Assembly: GCA_005879535.1 (NCBI GenBank)
Contig: VBKI01000075.1
Location: 1-36,084 of the forward strand
Direction of reading: 5' to 3'
Source: Deltaproteobacteria bacterium
Lineage (GTDB): Bacteria; Myxococcota; Myxococcia; Myxococcales; 40CM-4-68-19
DNA: 36,084 nt
Below the pieces are notes generated by a model. The model was not told the origin of the DNA and did not search any database. It saw only the letters and a list, made by a program, of their open reading frames with translations. The position numbers and the translations under genes were made by a program. Positions within the stretch are counted from its first letter, which is position 1; each line of letters starts with the position of its first letter. Of the stretch, positions 8,545 to 16,177 are shown in pieces.

Positions 8545-10227
8545 GTGCCGTCGCCCGCTCCGGTCCGCATCATTCCGCTCGGCGGCCTCGGCGAGGTCGG
8601 GATGAACTGCATGGTCGTCGAGTCCGGCGGCGACCGGGTCGTGATCGACTGCGGCCTCATGTTCCCCAACGCCGAGCAGGCGCTCGGGGTGGAGGTGATC
8701 GCTCCGGATCTCGCGTATCTGAGGGCCTCCGGCAAGGTGGACGCCATCCTGCTCACGCATGCGCACGAAGACCATGTCGGCGCGCTCCATTACCTGTTGC
8801 GCGAGTTCCCCGACGCAACGGTCTGCGGCACGCGGTTCACGCTGGCGGTGGTGAAGGAAAAGCTGGCCGAGCAGGGAATCACCGCGGACCTGCACGCCGT
8901 CGAGCCGCGGACGATGGGAATGGTCGGCAACCACATCGACTTCGAGCCCCTGCAAGTACCGCACAGCGTCCCGGACGCCGTCGGATATGCCCTGCTCACC
9001 GAGGCGGGTCTGGTGATCCACACCGGCGATTTCAAGATCGACTGGAGCCCGGTGGATGGAAAGCTCCTCGACGTACGGCGGTTCGCGGAGCTGGGCGAGA
9101 CCGGCGTGGCCTGTCTGCTCTCCGATTCGACCAACGCCGAGCGCGAAGGCACGACCCCCAGCGAGCGCGAGGTGGGCGAGTCGCTGATCCGGATCTTCGC
9201 CGGTCCTCTGGCGAAAGGCCGCGTGGTGGTGGCGATGTTCGGCTCGAACATCCACCGCGTCCAGAGCGTCGTTCGCGCCGCGCTGGCACAGAACCGGAAG
9301 ATCGTCCTGCTCGGGCGATCGATGCAGACCAACGTGCGCCTCGCGCTCGACCTCGGCTACATCCGTTGCCCGCCCGATTCGTTCGTCGATCCCGAGGCGG
9401 CGGGGCACTTTCCGGCGCGGGAGCTCGTCATCCTCTGCACCGGTGCGCAGGGCGAGCCGCGCAGCGCGCTGGCGAGGCTCGCGCTCGGCGAGCATCCGAC
9501 CGTGAAGCTCGAGAAGAACGATCTGGTGATCCTCTCCAGCCGCGTGATCCCCGGGAACGACCGGGCCCTCGGCAACATCATCGACCACCTGGTACGGCGC
9601 GGATGCCGGGTGATGTCGGGCAGCGCCGGCTCGACGGAGCTGGTGCACACCAGCGGCCACGCCTGCCAGGGTGAGCAGCGGATGATGATCGATCTCGTCC
9701 GCCCCCGGAGCTTCGTCCCGATCCACGGCGAATACCGCATGCTCGCCGCACACGCGCGGACCGCCGAGGCTGCGGGAGTGAATCCGCTTGCCTGCGTGAT
9801 CGCCGAGGACGGCGATGCCGTGGAGTTGCGCAAGGACGAGATCGTCGCGGTGGTGCCCAATGCGGTCTCGGCGGGGCGGCTCTATCTCGACGCGCGTGGC
9901 GCGTTCGCCGACGTCGGCGAGGTCGCGCTCCGCGATCGCCAGCTCCTCGCGGAGACGGGCATGCTGGTGTGCCTCTGCGTCCTGGACCACAAGAGCGGCG
10001 AGGTGGTGCGCGGGCCGGAGCTTCTGGGCAAGGGCGTCGCCGGGCTCGACGATTCCCGCCTCGCCCAGGCCCGCCAGGCTGCGCTCGATGCGCTCGCCGA
10101 GCTGGGTCCCGCGCAGCGCACCGATCACGGAATGGTGGAAGAGGCCCTCCGCCGCGCCGTGCGCTCCGCCTGGAAGAAGGGCGTGGAGAAGCGGCCGATG
10201 GTGCTCCCGGTCGTCCTGGAGATGTGA
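8545..10227 (+). CDS. rnj: Ribonuclease J
   Basis: A 560-residue metallo-beta-lactamase/beta-CASP ribonuclease for mRNA decay and rRNA/tRNA end maturation. RNase J enzymes combine endonuclease and 5'-3' exonuclease activity. The metal motif H72-A-H74-E-D76-H77 follows the typical opening IIPLGGLGEVGMN. Later motifs are HTGDFKID, SDSTNAEREG, the beta-CASP GSNIHRVQS, HTSGHACQGEQ and the end motif VPIHGEYR. A C-terminal domain from about 450 completes the normal length. The GTG start is the first usable codon before the family-typical N terminus; no ATG is available in frame. It is divergent from uvrD and followed after one base by yajQ, so the two are probably cotranscribed. RNase J without a visible RNase E fits deltaproteobacteria that use RNase J as a main decay nuclease; that link is inference. 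Confidence 0.93.
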   Translation: MPSPAPVRIIPLGGLGEVGMNCMVVESGGDRVVIDCGLMFPNAEQALGVEVIAPDLAYLRASGKVDAILLTHAHEDHVGALHYLLREFPDATVCGTRFTLAVVKEKLAEQGITADLHAVEPRTMGMVGNHIDFEPLQVPHSVPDAVGYALLTEAGLVIHTGDFKIDWSPVDGKLLDVRRFAELGETGVACLLSDSTNAEREGTTPSEREVGESLIRIFAGPLAKGRVVVAMFGSNIHRVQSVVRAALAQNRKIVLLGRSMQTNVRLALDLGYIRCPPDSFVDPEAAGHFPARELVILCTGAQGEPRSALARLALGEHPTVKLEKNDLVILSSRVIPGNDRALGNIIDHLVRRGCRVMSGSAGSTELVHTSGHACQGEQRMMIDLVRPRSFVPIHGEYRMLAAHARTAEAAGVNPLACVIAEDGDAVELRKDEIVAVVPNAVSAGRLYLDARGAFADVGEVALRDRQLLAETGMLVCLCVLDHKSGEVVRGPELLGKGVAGLDDSRLAQARQAALDALAELGPAQRTDHGMVEEALRRAVRSAWKKGVEKRPMVLPVVLEM

Positions 10228-10228
10228 C

Positions 10229-10726
10229 ATGCCGAGCTTCGACATCGTCAGCAAGGTGAACGAGCAGGAGGTCGATAACGCCTTCCAACAGGCGAAGAAG
10301 GAGATCGACCAACGCTACGACTTCAAGGGCACCGAGACCTCGCTGGAGAAGGTCTCCGCGCCGGAGAAGGGTCTGAAGATCCGCAGCACCACCGAGCAGC
10401 GGCTGGAGGCGGCGCGGACGGTTTTGGTGGAGAAGATGGCCAAGCGCGGCGTCCCCCTGCGCGGCCTCAAGTACGGCACCGTCGAACAGAGCGGAAAGCA
10501 CGTCGCGCAGGTGCTCAGCTTCGTCCAGGGCATCGAGGTGGAGAAGGCGAAAGCCATCGTGAAGATGATCAAGGACAGCAAGCTCAAGGTGCAGGGCTCG
10601 ATCCAGGGCGACGCCGTCCGCGTCTCGGGGAAGAACCGCGACGACCTGCAGTCGGTCATCCAGATGGTCCGCGCAAAGCAGGACGAGCTGAAGGTGGACC
10701 TGGTGTTCGAGAATTTCCGCGACTAG
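10229..10726 (+). CDS. yajQ: YajQ family nucleotide-binding protein (UPF0234)
   Basis: A 165-residue cytoplasmic protein of the YajQ family, two ferredoxin-like domains that bind nucleic acid or nucleotides. In Xanthomonas a YajQ protein binds cyclic di-GMP and acts as a transcription co-regulator. Family signatures are MPSFDIVSKV at the start, the N-A-F-Q-Q-A-K-K-E-I-D-x-R-Y-D-F-K-G block at 17-34, and GSIQGDAVRVSGKNRDDLQ near 129-147, with VDLVFENFRD at the end. The ATG lies one base after the RNase J stop, with GGAG seven bases upstream inside the rnj coding end. The frame stays open far upstream, but that part is a shadow of rnj. Cotranscription with RNase J would fit an RNA-related role; its function here is not proven. 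Confidence 0.93.
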   Translation: MPSFDIVSKVNEQEVDNAFQQAKKEIDQRYDFKGTETSLEKVSAPEKGLKIRSTTEQRLEAARTVLVEKMAKRGVPLRGLKYGTVEQSGKHVAQVLSFVQGIEVEKAKAIVKMIKDSKLKVQGSIQGDAVRVSGKNRDDLQSVIQMVRAKQDELKVDLVFENFRD

Positions 10727-10732
10727 GCGCTC

Positions 10733-10749
10733 CCGCACCGTAGGTGCGG
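10733..10749 (+). terminator. Hairpin after yajQ, probable terminator
   Basis: A perfect seven-base stem CCGCACC/GGTGCGG with loop GTA begins seven bases after the yajQ stop and is followed by TTAT. The tract is too short for a textbook intrinsic terminator, but the position fits the end of the rnj-yajQ transcript. A second hairpin, TAGGTGC at 10741-10747 with GCGCCTA at 10754-10760 (one U-G pair), shares bases with the first, so the two cannot form together. Confidence 0.5.
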
Positions 10750-10820
10750 TTATGCGCCTACGCTTGAGACTGCGCCCGCGGACCTCCCGGTGTTGCGGGT
10801 GGATGAGCAGCGTCCCCCGC

Positions 10821-11687
10821 ATGCGCATCCACCATCTGAGCTGCGGCACGCTCTGTCCCGTCGGCGGACGCCTGATGTCCGAGCGCAAGTCCAGGCCCCT
10901 GCGCGGCGCCCTCGCTTGCCACTGCCTGTTGATCGAAGCCGGGCAGCGCTTGATCCTCGTCGACACCGGCCTCGGCCTGCTCGACATGGGCAACCGCAGG
11001 ATGGACCGCTTCTTCCGGTTCCAGTGCAAGCCGCTGGTGACGCCGGAGCAGACGGCGGTGCGGCAGGTGCAGAGGTTGGGGTATTCCCCGCGAGACGTCC
11101 GCCACATCGTCCTCACCCATCTCGACTTCGATCACGCGGGCGGGCTCGATGACTTCCCCGGTGCACAGGTCCACCTGCACGTCAAGGAAGCGGACGCGGC
11201 GAGCGCGCGCAGGGGCCTGATCGCGCGCGGCCGCTACCGGCCGGAACAGTGGAGCAGCCACGATCGCTGGAGGCTCTATCGCGACGGCGGAGAGCCGTGG
11301 TTCGGGTTTGCTTCCGTCCGCAACGTCGGCGTTCCCGAAGTTCTCCTCATCCCGCTGGTGGGACACACCTGGGGTCACTGCGGAGTCGCCGTCGCCCGGC
11401 CGGGCGGAGGCTGGCTGCTGCATGCGGGCGACGCTTTCTTCGACCGGCGCGAGCTGGATTCGAAAAATCTGCGCTGCAAGGCAGGCCTCCGGTACTACCA
11501 GCTGCAAATGGAGGTCGACCGGCGGCTCCGGCTCTGGAACCAACGCCGCCTGCGCGACCTGGTCCGGCTGCACGGCGATGAGGTGCGCGTGATTTGTGCC
11601 CACGATCCCGTCCAGTTCGAAGAATGGGCGCGGCGGTCGCCGGAGCAGCCGCTGGTGGCCGCTCCCAGCGGGACGGCGACGTTGTAG
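10821..11687 (+). CDS. Metallo-beta-lactamase-fold hydrolase (lactonase-like)
   Basis: A 288-residue cytoplasmic protein of the MBL-fold hydrolase superfamily, closest in layout to the N-acyl homoserine lactonase-like group. The metal motif is H100-L-D102-F-D104-H105-A-G-G, with Asp where most members have the second His. Downstream ligands are the His residues of VGHTWGHCGV, the Asp of LLHAGDAFF, and the late His of ICAHDP. I chose the ATG at 10821 (MRIHHLSCGT) because homologues I recall start there. The open frame reaches 10752, but the extra residues are Arg-rich and look non-coding; 10803 is an alternative start preceded by GGGTGG. The gene stands between the hairpin after yajQ and rimO, on the same strand. 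The substrate cannot be told from the sequence: lactone, thioester or other esters are possible. Confidence 0.82.
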   Translation: MRIHHLSCGTLCPVGGRLMSERKSRPLRGALACHCLLIEAGQRLILVDTGLGLLDMGNRRMDRFFRFQCKPLVTPEQTAVRQVQRLGYSPRDVRHIVLTHLDFDHAGGLDDFPGAQVHLHVKEADAASARRGLIARGRYRPEQWSSHDRWRLYRDGGEPWFGFASVRNVGVPEVLLIPLVGHTWGHCGVAVARPGGGWLLHAGDAFFDRRELDSKNLRCKAGLRYYQLQMEVDRRLRLWNQRRLRDLVRLHGDEVRVICAHDPVQFEEWARRSPEQPLVAAPSGTATL

Positions 11688-11748
11688 GCCGGCCAGGCTG
11701 GATTCCGCGTCGCGGTCTGTTATACGGGGGCCCTTTCGCCGTCCCCCG

Positions 11749-13158
11749 ATGAATACGACGCTGCTTCCAGACCAGCCCTCGCTTTTCCTGCTGTCGCTCG
11801 GTTGCCCGAAGAACCGGGTAGACAGCGAGGTGATGCTCGGCAGCCTGCTCAACGAGGGTTACCGCCTGGTCGGCGAGGCGAAGGACGCGGAAGTGATCCT
11901 CATCAACTCCTGCGCCTTCATCGGCGAGGCAAAGCAGGAGTCGATCGACGCCATCCTCGAGCATGCCCGCCTCAAGGAAACCGGGCGCTGCAAGGCGCTG
12001 GTGGTTGCCGGCTGTCTCACGCAGCGCTACGCAGACGTTCTCCAGCAGGAGATGCCGGAGGTCGATTACTTCGTCGGGACCTCCGCCTATCCGCGCATCG
12101 CGCAGATCCTGCGGGGAGAGCGCGACCGGGCCGTGATTCCGGATCCGGACTACATCGCCGACAGCCGCACTCCGCGGCGCAATTCGATGCCGCGCTGGAC
12201 GGCTTACGTGAAGATCAGCGAAGGCTGCGACAACAAATGCACCTTCTGCATCATCCCCACCCTCCGCGGCCTGCAGCGATCCCGGCCCATCGCCGATATC
12301 GTCGCCGAAGCCGAGCGGCTCTGCGCCGAGGGCGCAATCGAGCTGAACCTCGTCGCCCAGGATCTCACCGCCTACGGGCACGACCTTCCGGGTAAACCGA
12401 AGCTCCACGAGCTCCTGCACGCCCTGCGGGACGTGCCCGCGCGCTGGATCCGGCTGCACTACGCCTATCCGCGCGACTTTTCAGAAGCGCTGATCGACGG
12501 GCTCGCGCGCCAACCCAACGTCGCTCGTTACCTCGACATGCCGCTGCAGCACATCAGCGACTCCGTGCTTCGCCGGATGAAGCGGGGCCGTGACTCCGCG
12601 TGGGTGCGCAGGCTGGTGCGCAGGATCCGCGAGCGCGTCCCGGACCTCACCTTCCGGACCAGCTTCATCGCCGGCTTCCCGGGTGAGACGGAGGAACAGT
12701 TCCAGGAGCTCTGCGACTTCGTCGAGGAGATGCGGTTCGAGAAGGTGGGCGTGTTCCAGTTCTCGCGCGAGGAAGGGACGGAATCCTTCCAGCTCGACGG
12801 GCAGCTCCCCCAGCGCGTCAAGGCGCAGCGGCAGAAGAAGCTTCTCGGCATCCAGCGGAAGATCAGCAGGGAGCACCAGCAGCGCCTGGTGGGGCGGACT
12901 CTCGACGTCCTGGTCGAAGGCGTTTCCGAGGAGACCGATCTGCTTCTGGAAGGGCGGTGGATGGGGCAGGCGCCGGAGATCGACGGAAAGGTCTACGTCA
13001 ACCGCGGCCAGGGGCGCCCCGGCGAGATCGTGCCCGTCGAGATCGAGCAAGCGGGCGACTACGATCTGGTGGGCGGGATCGCGGGTGCGGAAGGACCGCC
13101 GCGGCCAGTGACCGCGCCAAAGGCAGCCCGGCCGCGTTTTCCCATTCTCTCCCACTGA
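11749..13158 (+). CDS. rimO: Ribosomal protein S12 methylthiotransferase RimO
   Basis: A 469-residue radical-SAM methylthiotransferase that adds a methylthio group to the conserved aspartate of ribosomal protein S12. The N-terminal iron-sulfur cysteines are C19 (SLGCPKNRVDSE), C55 (NSCAFIGEAKQES) and C89 (AGCLTQRY). The radical-SAM cluster is C160-DNK-C164-TF-C167. The LGCPKN-R-V-D-S-E and N-S-C-A-F-I signatures point to RimO instead of MiaB. A C-terminal TRAM domain (about 375-445) precedes a short Pro/Ala-rich tail. The ATG at 11749 fits the family start; the open frame upstream is a shadow. There is no Shine-Dalgarno sequence; instead a CGGGGG/CCCCCG inverted repeat ends directly before the ATG. 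The unknown gene at 13162 follows after three bases. Confidence 0.95.
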   Translation: MNTTLLPDQPSLFLLSLGCPKNRVDSEVMLGSLLNEGYRLVGEAKDAEVILINSCAFIGEAKQESIDAILEHARLKETGRCKALVVAGCLTQRYADVLQQEMPEVDYFVGTSAYPRIAQILRGERDRAVIPDPDYIADSRTPRRNSMPRWTAYVKISEGCDNKCTFCIIPTLRGLQRSRPIADIVAEAERLCAEGAIELNLVAQDLTAYGHDLPGKPKLHELLHALRDVPARWIRLHYAYPRDFSEALIDGLARQPNVARYLDMPLQHISDSVLRRMKRGRDSAWVRRLVRRIRERVPDLTFRTSFIAGFPGETEEQFQELCDFVEEMRFEKVGVFQFSREEGTESFQLDGQLPQRVKAQRQKKLLGIQRKISREHQQRLVGRTLDVLVEGVSEETDLLLEGRWMGQAPEIDGKVYVNRGQGRPGEIVPVEIEQAGDYDLVGGIAGAEGPPRPVTAPKAARPRFPILSH

Positions 13159-13161
13159 TCG

Positions 13162-13656
13162 ATGAAGGCGGATTTCCTCAACAAGCTCGACGCTCACCTC
13201 CAGACCTCGGGGTTGACGCGCGTGCACGCCGAATCGTCGGAGCCGACTGCCCGCGCCGCCGTCGAGGCGCTCGCCGGACTCCCCCACTTCGACGAGATCT
13301 GGGCCGGCGATCTTCGCCTCTCGCTGCAGATCGTCGTCGTCGCGTCCGGCGATCGGGTGCCCGGCGTCGAGTTCGCCCGCCGCGCGCACCTCCTCCGGGA
13401 ACGGGCGGCCTCGCTGAGCGGCCGCGCCAAGGGCGAGGTGCAGGTGCTGCAGCTCGCCCTGTACGATCGCCAGGTCCCCCCGGAAGAGCGGCAGTTCATC
13501 GTTGAGAATGCGCGCGTCGCGCCGTGGTGGCCCCTCTCACGCGGCCGCGTCGCCACCTGGGTGGTCGCGCTCTCGGAACCCGCTCTGTACGCGGCGCAGT
13601 TTCGCGGGTGGCCGCAGGAGCTTTCGGCCGATCAATTCCGCGCGCTACTCGCGTAA
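13162..13656 (+). CDS. Conserved-looking protein of unknown function
   Basis: A 164-residue soluble protein that I do not recognise. It starts three bases after the rimO stop and is probably in the same transcript. It has no signal peptide or membrane segment. The visible features are an amphipathic N-terminal helix (about 1-20), an alternating hydrophobic beta region (about 52-62, LSLQIVVVA), a basic helix at 70-90, a further strand (VQVLQLALYD, about 94-103) and a Trp-rich end with APWWPLSRGR and TWVVALSEP. The alternation of strands and helices suggests a small alpha/beta domain. Its 3' end overlaps the convergent anti-sigma gene by 25 bases. Nothing supports a specific function beyond the link to RimO. 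Confidence 0.75.
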   Translation: MKADFLNKLDAHLQTSGLTRVHAESSEPTARAAVEALAGLPHFDEIWAGDLRLSLQIVVVASGDRVPGVEFARRAHLLRERAASLSGRAKGEVQVLQLALYDRQVPPEERQFIVENARVAPWWPLSRGRVATWVVALSEPALYAAQFRGWPQELSADQFRALLA

Positions 13657-14381
13657 GCGAGGCGATTCTGCAGCGTCCATCCGGCGAGCGCCGCCGCGAC
13701 GACGCCGCCGACGTGGAACACCCACAGGTGGGGTGCCTGGGCATGCGCCGTGCAGGCGAGGTGCAAGGCGGCTTGGGCCGCGAGCGCGCCCGCCGCAGCA
13801 GTGGGCGCCAGCGAGGCCGAGGACCAGCCCGCCCTCCACATCACGAGCGCCGCCGCCACGGCGCCACCAGCGAGCTCGAGCGCAAGGCAATCGACGCCGA
13901 TGCGCATGGCGAGCCCCGCTTCGGCATCCGGGAGGCCGGGAATTCCGCCCGCGGCAATGGCGAATCCAGCCGATGCGCCGAGCGCGACCCAGGCGCCGGC
14001 TCGCAGGACGCCGGCTACGGAGCTGAGCGCCGTCGCGAGCACCAGCACCACCAATGCAGCCGTCCAACCCTCCGTATCGCGGTGCCGGGAAAAGAGCAGC
14101 GGGATGGCGAACGCGACCAGCGCCGCCAACGCGCGCAGACCCCACCGGGACGGCGTCAGGTCCGCGAGGATCGGCGCCGACGCCCGGCGCAGCGCTCGCG
14201 ACGAAGGTGTGGGCAGCTCGGCGCGCGCCAGCGCCTCAAGGAGCTTTTCTCCCTCGCGCAGCGCCTGCATGCAGCCGGGGCAGCCTCGCGCGTGCGCGAG
14301 GAACGATTCGCGCTCGGGATCGCCCTCGGGAAGAGCGGCGATGCCTGCCGCCTTGGGCCGCATCTCGTCGCAGGCGCTCAC
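13632..14381 (-). CDS. Zinc-finger anti-sigma factor with six-helix membrane domain
   Basis: A 249-residue protein starting at a GTG that overlaps the sigma factor stop by four bases (GTGA). The N-terminal 70 residues have C4 and the H30-x3-C34-x2-C37 motif of zinc anti-sigma (ZAS) domains, which hold ECF sigma factors inactive. The rest has about six hydrophobic segments (near 93-110, 115-135, 139-155, 170-190, 197-214 and 222-240), with Cys/His residues near the last two (HLACTAHAQAPH, VFHVGG). This resembles the DUF1109/NrsF six-helix anti-sigma family, but with a zinc domain on the front. By position it is the membrane-bound partner of the neighbouring ECF sigma. The real start was chosen by the coupled GTGA; the frame stays open upstream as a shadow of the sigma gene. 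Confidence 0.8.
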   Translation of the reverse strand: MSACDEMRPKAAGIAALPEGDPERESFLAHARGCPGCMQALREGEKLLEALARAELPTPSSRALRRASAPILADLTPSRWGLRALAALVAFAIPLLFSRHRDTEGWTAALVVLVLATALSSVAGVLRAGAWVALGASAGFAIAAGGIPGLPDAEAGLAMRIGVDCLALELAGGAVAAALVMWRAGWSSASLAPTAAAGALAAQAALHLACTAHAQAPHLWVFHVGGVVAAALAGWTLQNRLAYASSARN

Positions 14382-14917
14382 AACAGCCCTTTCAGGCGCT
14401 GGCGGAGCGCCTCGTATCCGCGAAATGCCCGGAGCTTGACCGCTCCGGACGTCGAACCGAGCACGTCGGCGATCTCCCCGAACGTCATCCCCTCGTACCG
14501 GTGGAGATGGATCACGGTGCGCTGCGACTCCGGCAGCGCTTCCAGCGCCGCGCGAACGGCATTCTTGACGTCCGCATCGAGCGGGGGATCCGCCGGATCC
14601 TGGACTTCGGCGCGGGCGATCGCGTCCTCGTCGGCGTCCTCGGGGAGGCGTAGCCGCCGGCGCAGCTCGTCCAGGCGGACCCGCGCGGCGACGGCGAAGA
14701 GCCACGGCGCCAGCCTGTGGCCCGGCCGGTACTGCTGCCTCGCCCGGTGGATCTTCATGAACGTCACCTGCAACAAGTCGTCCGCCACTCCTTCGTCCCG
14801 GAACGAGCGCAGGAAGAACCCGTGCACCCGGGGCGCCAGCCGGGCGAAGAGCTTCTCGAACGCGCGGGCATCGCCCGCGACGTAGGCCGACATCAGCTCT
14901 TCGTCCGTCGGTCTCAT
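14378..14917 (-). CDS. ECF-family RNA polymerase sigma factor
   Basis: A 179-residue group 4 sigma-70 factor. Region 2 (about 10-90) contains the DDLLQVTFMKIHRA core-binding helix and the APWLFAVAARVRLDELRRR segment that reads the -10 element. A short acidic linker (PEDADEDAIARAEVQDPADP) follows, then region 4 (about 117-175), with LPESQRTVIHLHRYEGMTF and the helix-turn-helix around GEIADVLGSTSGAVKLR that reads the -35. It directs RNA polymerase to a stress or envelope regulon. The ATG has AAGG seven bases upstream. The downstream gene, translationally overlapping, encodes a zinc-finger membrane protein expected to hold it inactive. The regulon and signal are unknown. A possible autoregulatory promoter lies at 14926-14950. 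Confidence 0.92.
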   Translation of the reverse strand: MRPTDEELMSAYVAGDARAFEKLFARLAPRVHGFFLRSFRDEGVADDLLQVTFMKIHRARQQYRPGHRLAPWLFAVAARVRLDELRRRLRLPEDADEDAIARAEVQDPADPPLDADVKNAVRAALEALPESQRTVIHLHRYEGMTFGEIADVLGSTSGAVKLRAFRGYEALRQRLKGLL

Positions 14918-14925
14918 TCAGGCCT

Positions 14926-14950
14926 TACGTCGGCGCCGCCGCGGAGGTTA
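14926..14950 (-). promoter_or_regulatory. Possible ECF-type promoter of the sigma factor gene
   Basis: On the minus strand TAACC (14950-14946) and CGTA (14929-14926) are separated by 16 bases. AAC in the -35 and CGT in the -10 are hallmarks of ECF promoters, so the sigma factor could drive its own gene. The implied start site is only a few bases before the ATG, giving a nearly leaderless transcript, which weakens the case. Confidence 0.25.
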
Positions 14951-14975
14951 CGCGATCGGGGCGTAAGATGCAGGA

Positions 14976-16115
14976 ATGAACCTGGTCGTCCTCGCCGCTG
15001 CCTTGTTCGTCGTCGACGGCCACGCCGACACGCCGCAGTTCCTGCTCGATCTGGGAACGGACCTGACCCGCTCCGGCGAGCAGATGGTGGACCTTCCCAA
15101 AGCGCGGCAAGGTCGCCTGGGCGCCGAGTTCTTCAGCATCTGGGTGGACCCGGAATTCTATGGAGCGCACCCGGCCCGGCGAGCGCTGGACCTGATCGAC
15201 GCCGTGCACCTTCAACTGGAGCGGCATCCTCGCGAGCTGGCCGTGGCGCGCACGGCGTCGGAGGTGCTCGCCGCGCGGAAGGCCGGCAAGCTCGCCGTGC
15301 TGATGGGCCTCGAGGGAGGCCACGCGCTGGAGGGAGATCTGCGGATGCTCCGCACCTTCCACCGGCTCGGCGTCCGCTACATGACCTTGACCTGGTCGAA
15401 TACCAACGAGCTGGGCGACTCGTCCGGCGACGCGCAGAAGCCTGGAGTCAAGCACCACGGCGGCCTCACCGCGCTCGGCCGGCAGGCCGTCGAGGAGATG
15501 AACCGGCTCGGGATGCTGGTCGACATCTCCCATGTCGCGGACACGACCTTCTTCGACGCGCTCGAGGTCTCGAAGGCGCCGGTGATCGCGTCGCATTCGA
15601 GCTGCCGCGCGCTGACCGATCACCCGCGCAACATGACCGACGAGATGCTGCGCGCCGTGGCGAAGAACGGCGGGGTGGTAATGGTGAACTTCTTCTCGGG
15701 CTTCGTGGACGAGAGCTTCCGCAAGGCGTTCGAGGCGTTGCGGCCGGAGGAGGACAAGGCCCTCGCAGCGATCAACGAAAAATACAAGGACGATCCGGCG
15801 GCGCGGACCAAGGCCTGGTTCACGGCGGGACGCGAGATCGCCGCGCGCGTTCCGCGGCCGCCGATGAAGTCGCTGATCGATCACATCGAGCACGTCGCCC
15901 GGGTCGCGGGCGTGGATCATGCTGGAATCGGTTCGGACTTCGACGGGATCCCTTCGACGCCCGAAGGGATCGACTCCGCCGCCGACCTCCCCAGGATTGC
16001 GTCGGAGCTCCGCAAGCGCGGCTTCACGCAGGCGGAGGTCGCGAAGGTCTTCTCGGGGAACGTCCTGCGGGTGATGCGGGCTGCAGAGAAGATCGCGGCC
16101 GGACCTAGCCCCTAG
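14976..16115 (+). CDS. Membrane dipeptidase (peptidase family M19)
   Basis: A 379-residue zinc dipeptidase of the renal dipeptidase family, which cleaves a broad range of L,L- and L,D-dipeptides. Metal and catalytic residues visible are H16-A-D18 in the DGHADTP motif, the bridging Glu in GLEGGHALE, His in DISHVAD, His in IASHSSCRAL and the Asp of GIGSDFDG. The N terminus is odd: only about 12 hydrophobic residues (MNLVVLAAALFV) precede the metal motif, which is too short for a normal signal peptide, and an in-frame TAA lies 12 bases upstream, so the start cannot be earlier. The protein is therefore probably cytoplasmic or poorly anchored. GCAGGA lies directly before the ATG. It is divergent from the ECF sigma gene and convergent with dnaJ. 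Confidence 0.9.
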   Translation: MNLVVLAAALFVVDGHADTPQFLLDLGTDLTRSGEQMVDLPKARQGRLGAEFFSIWVDPEFYGAHPARRALDLIDAVHLQLERHPRELAVARTASEVLAARKAGKLAVLMGLEGGHALEGDLRMLRTFHRLGVRYMTLTWSNTNELGDSSGDAQKPGVKHHGGLTALGRQAVEEMNRLGMLVDISHVADTTFFDALEVSKAPVIASHSSCRALTDHPRNMTDEMLRAVAKNGGVVMVNFFSGFVDESFRKAFEALRPEEDKALAAINEKYKDDPAARTKAWFTAGREIAARVPRPPMKSLIDHIEHVARVAGVDHAGIGSDFDGIPSTPEGIDSAADLPRIASELRKRGFTQAEVAKVFSGNVLRVMRAAEKIAAGPSP

Positions 16116-16156
16116 CTCCCAGGCAGCGCGCGGACCCCCGCGTCGCTGCGGGACAG

Positions 16157-16176
16157 CCGGCGCGACCCCGCGCCGG
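16157..16176. terminator. Hairpin between convergent dipeptidase and dnaJ genes
   Basis: A perfect eight-base stem CCGGCGCG/CGCGCCGG with loop ACCC lies 41 bases after the dipeptidase stop and one base before the dnaJ stop. It is symmetric and could terminate transcripts from both sides. There is no T-tract, which is common in GC-rich genomes. Position between two convergent genes is the main support. Confidence 0.5.
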
Positions 16177-16177
16177 G

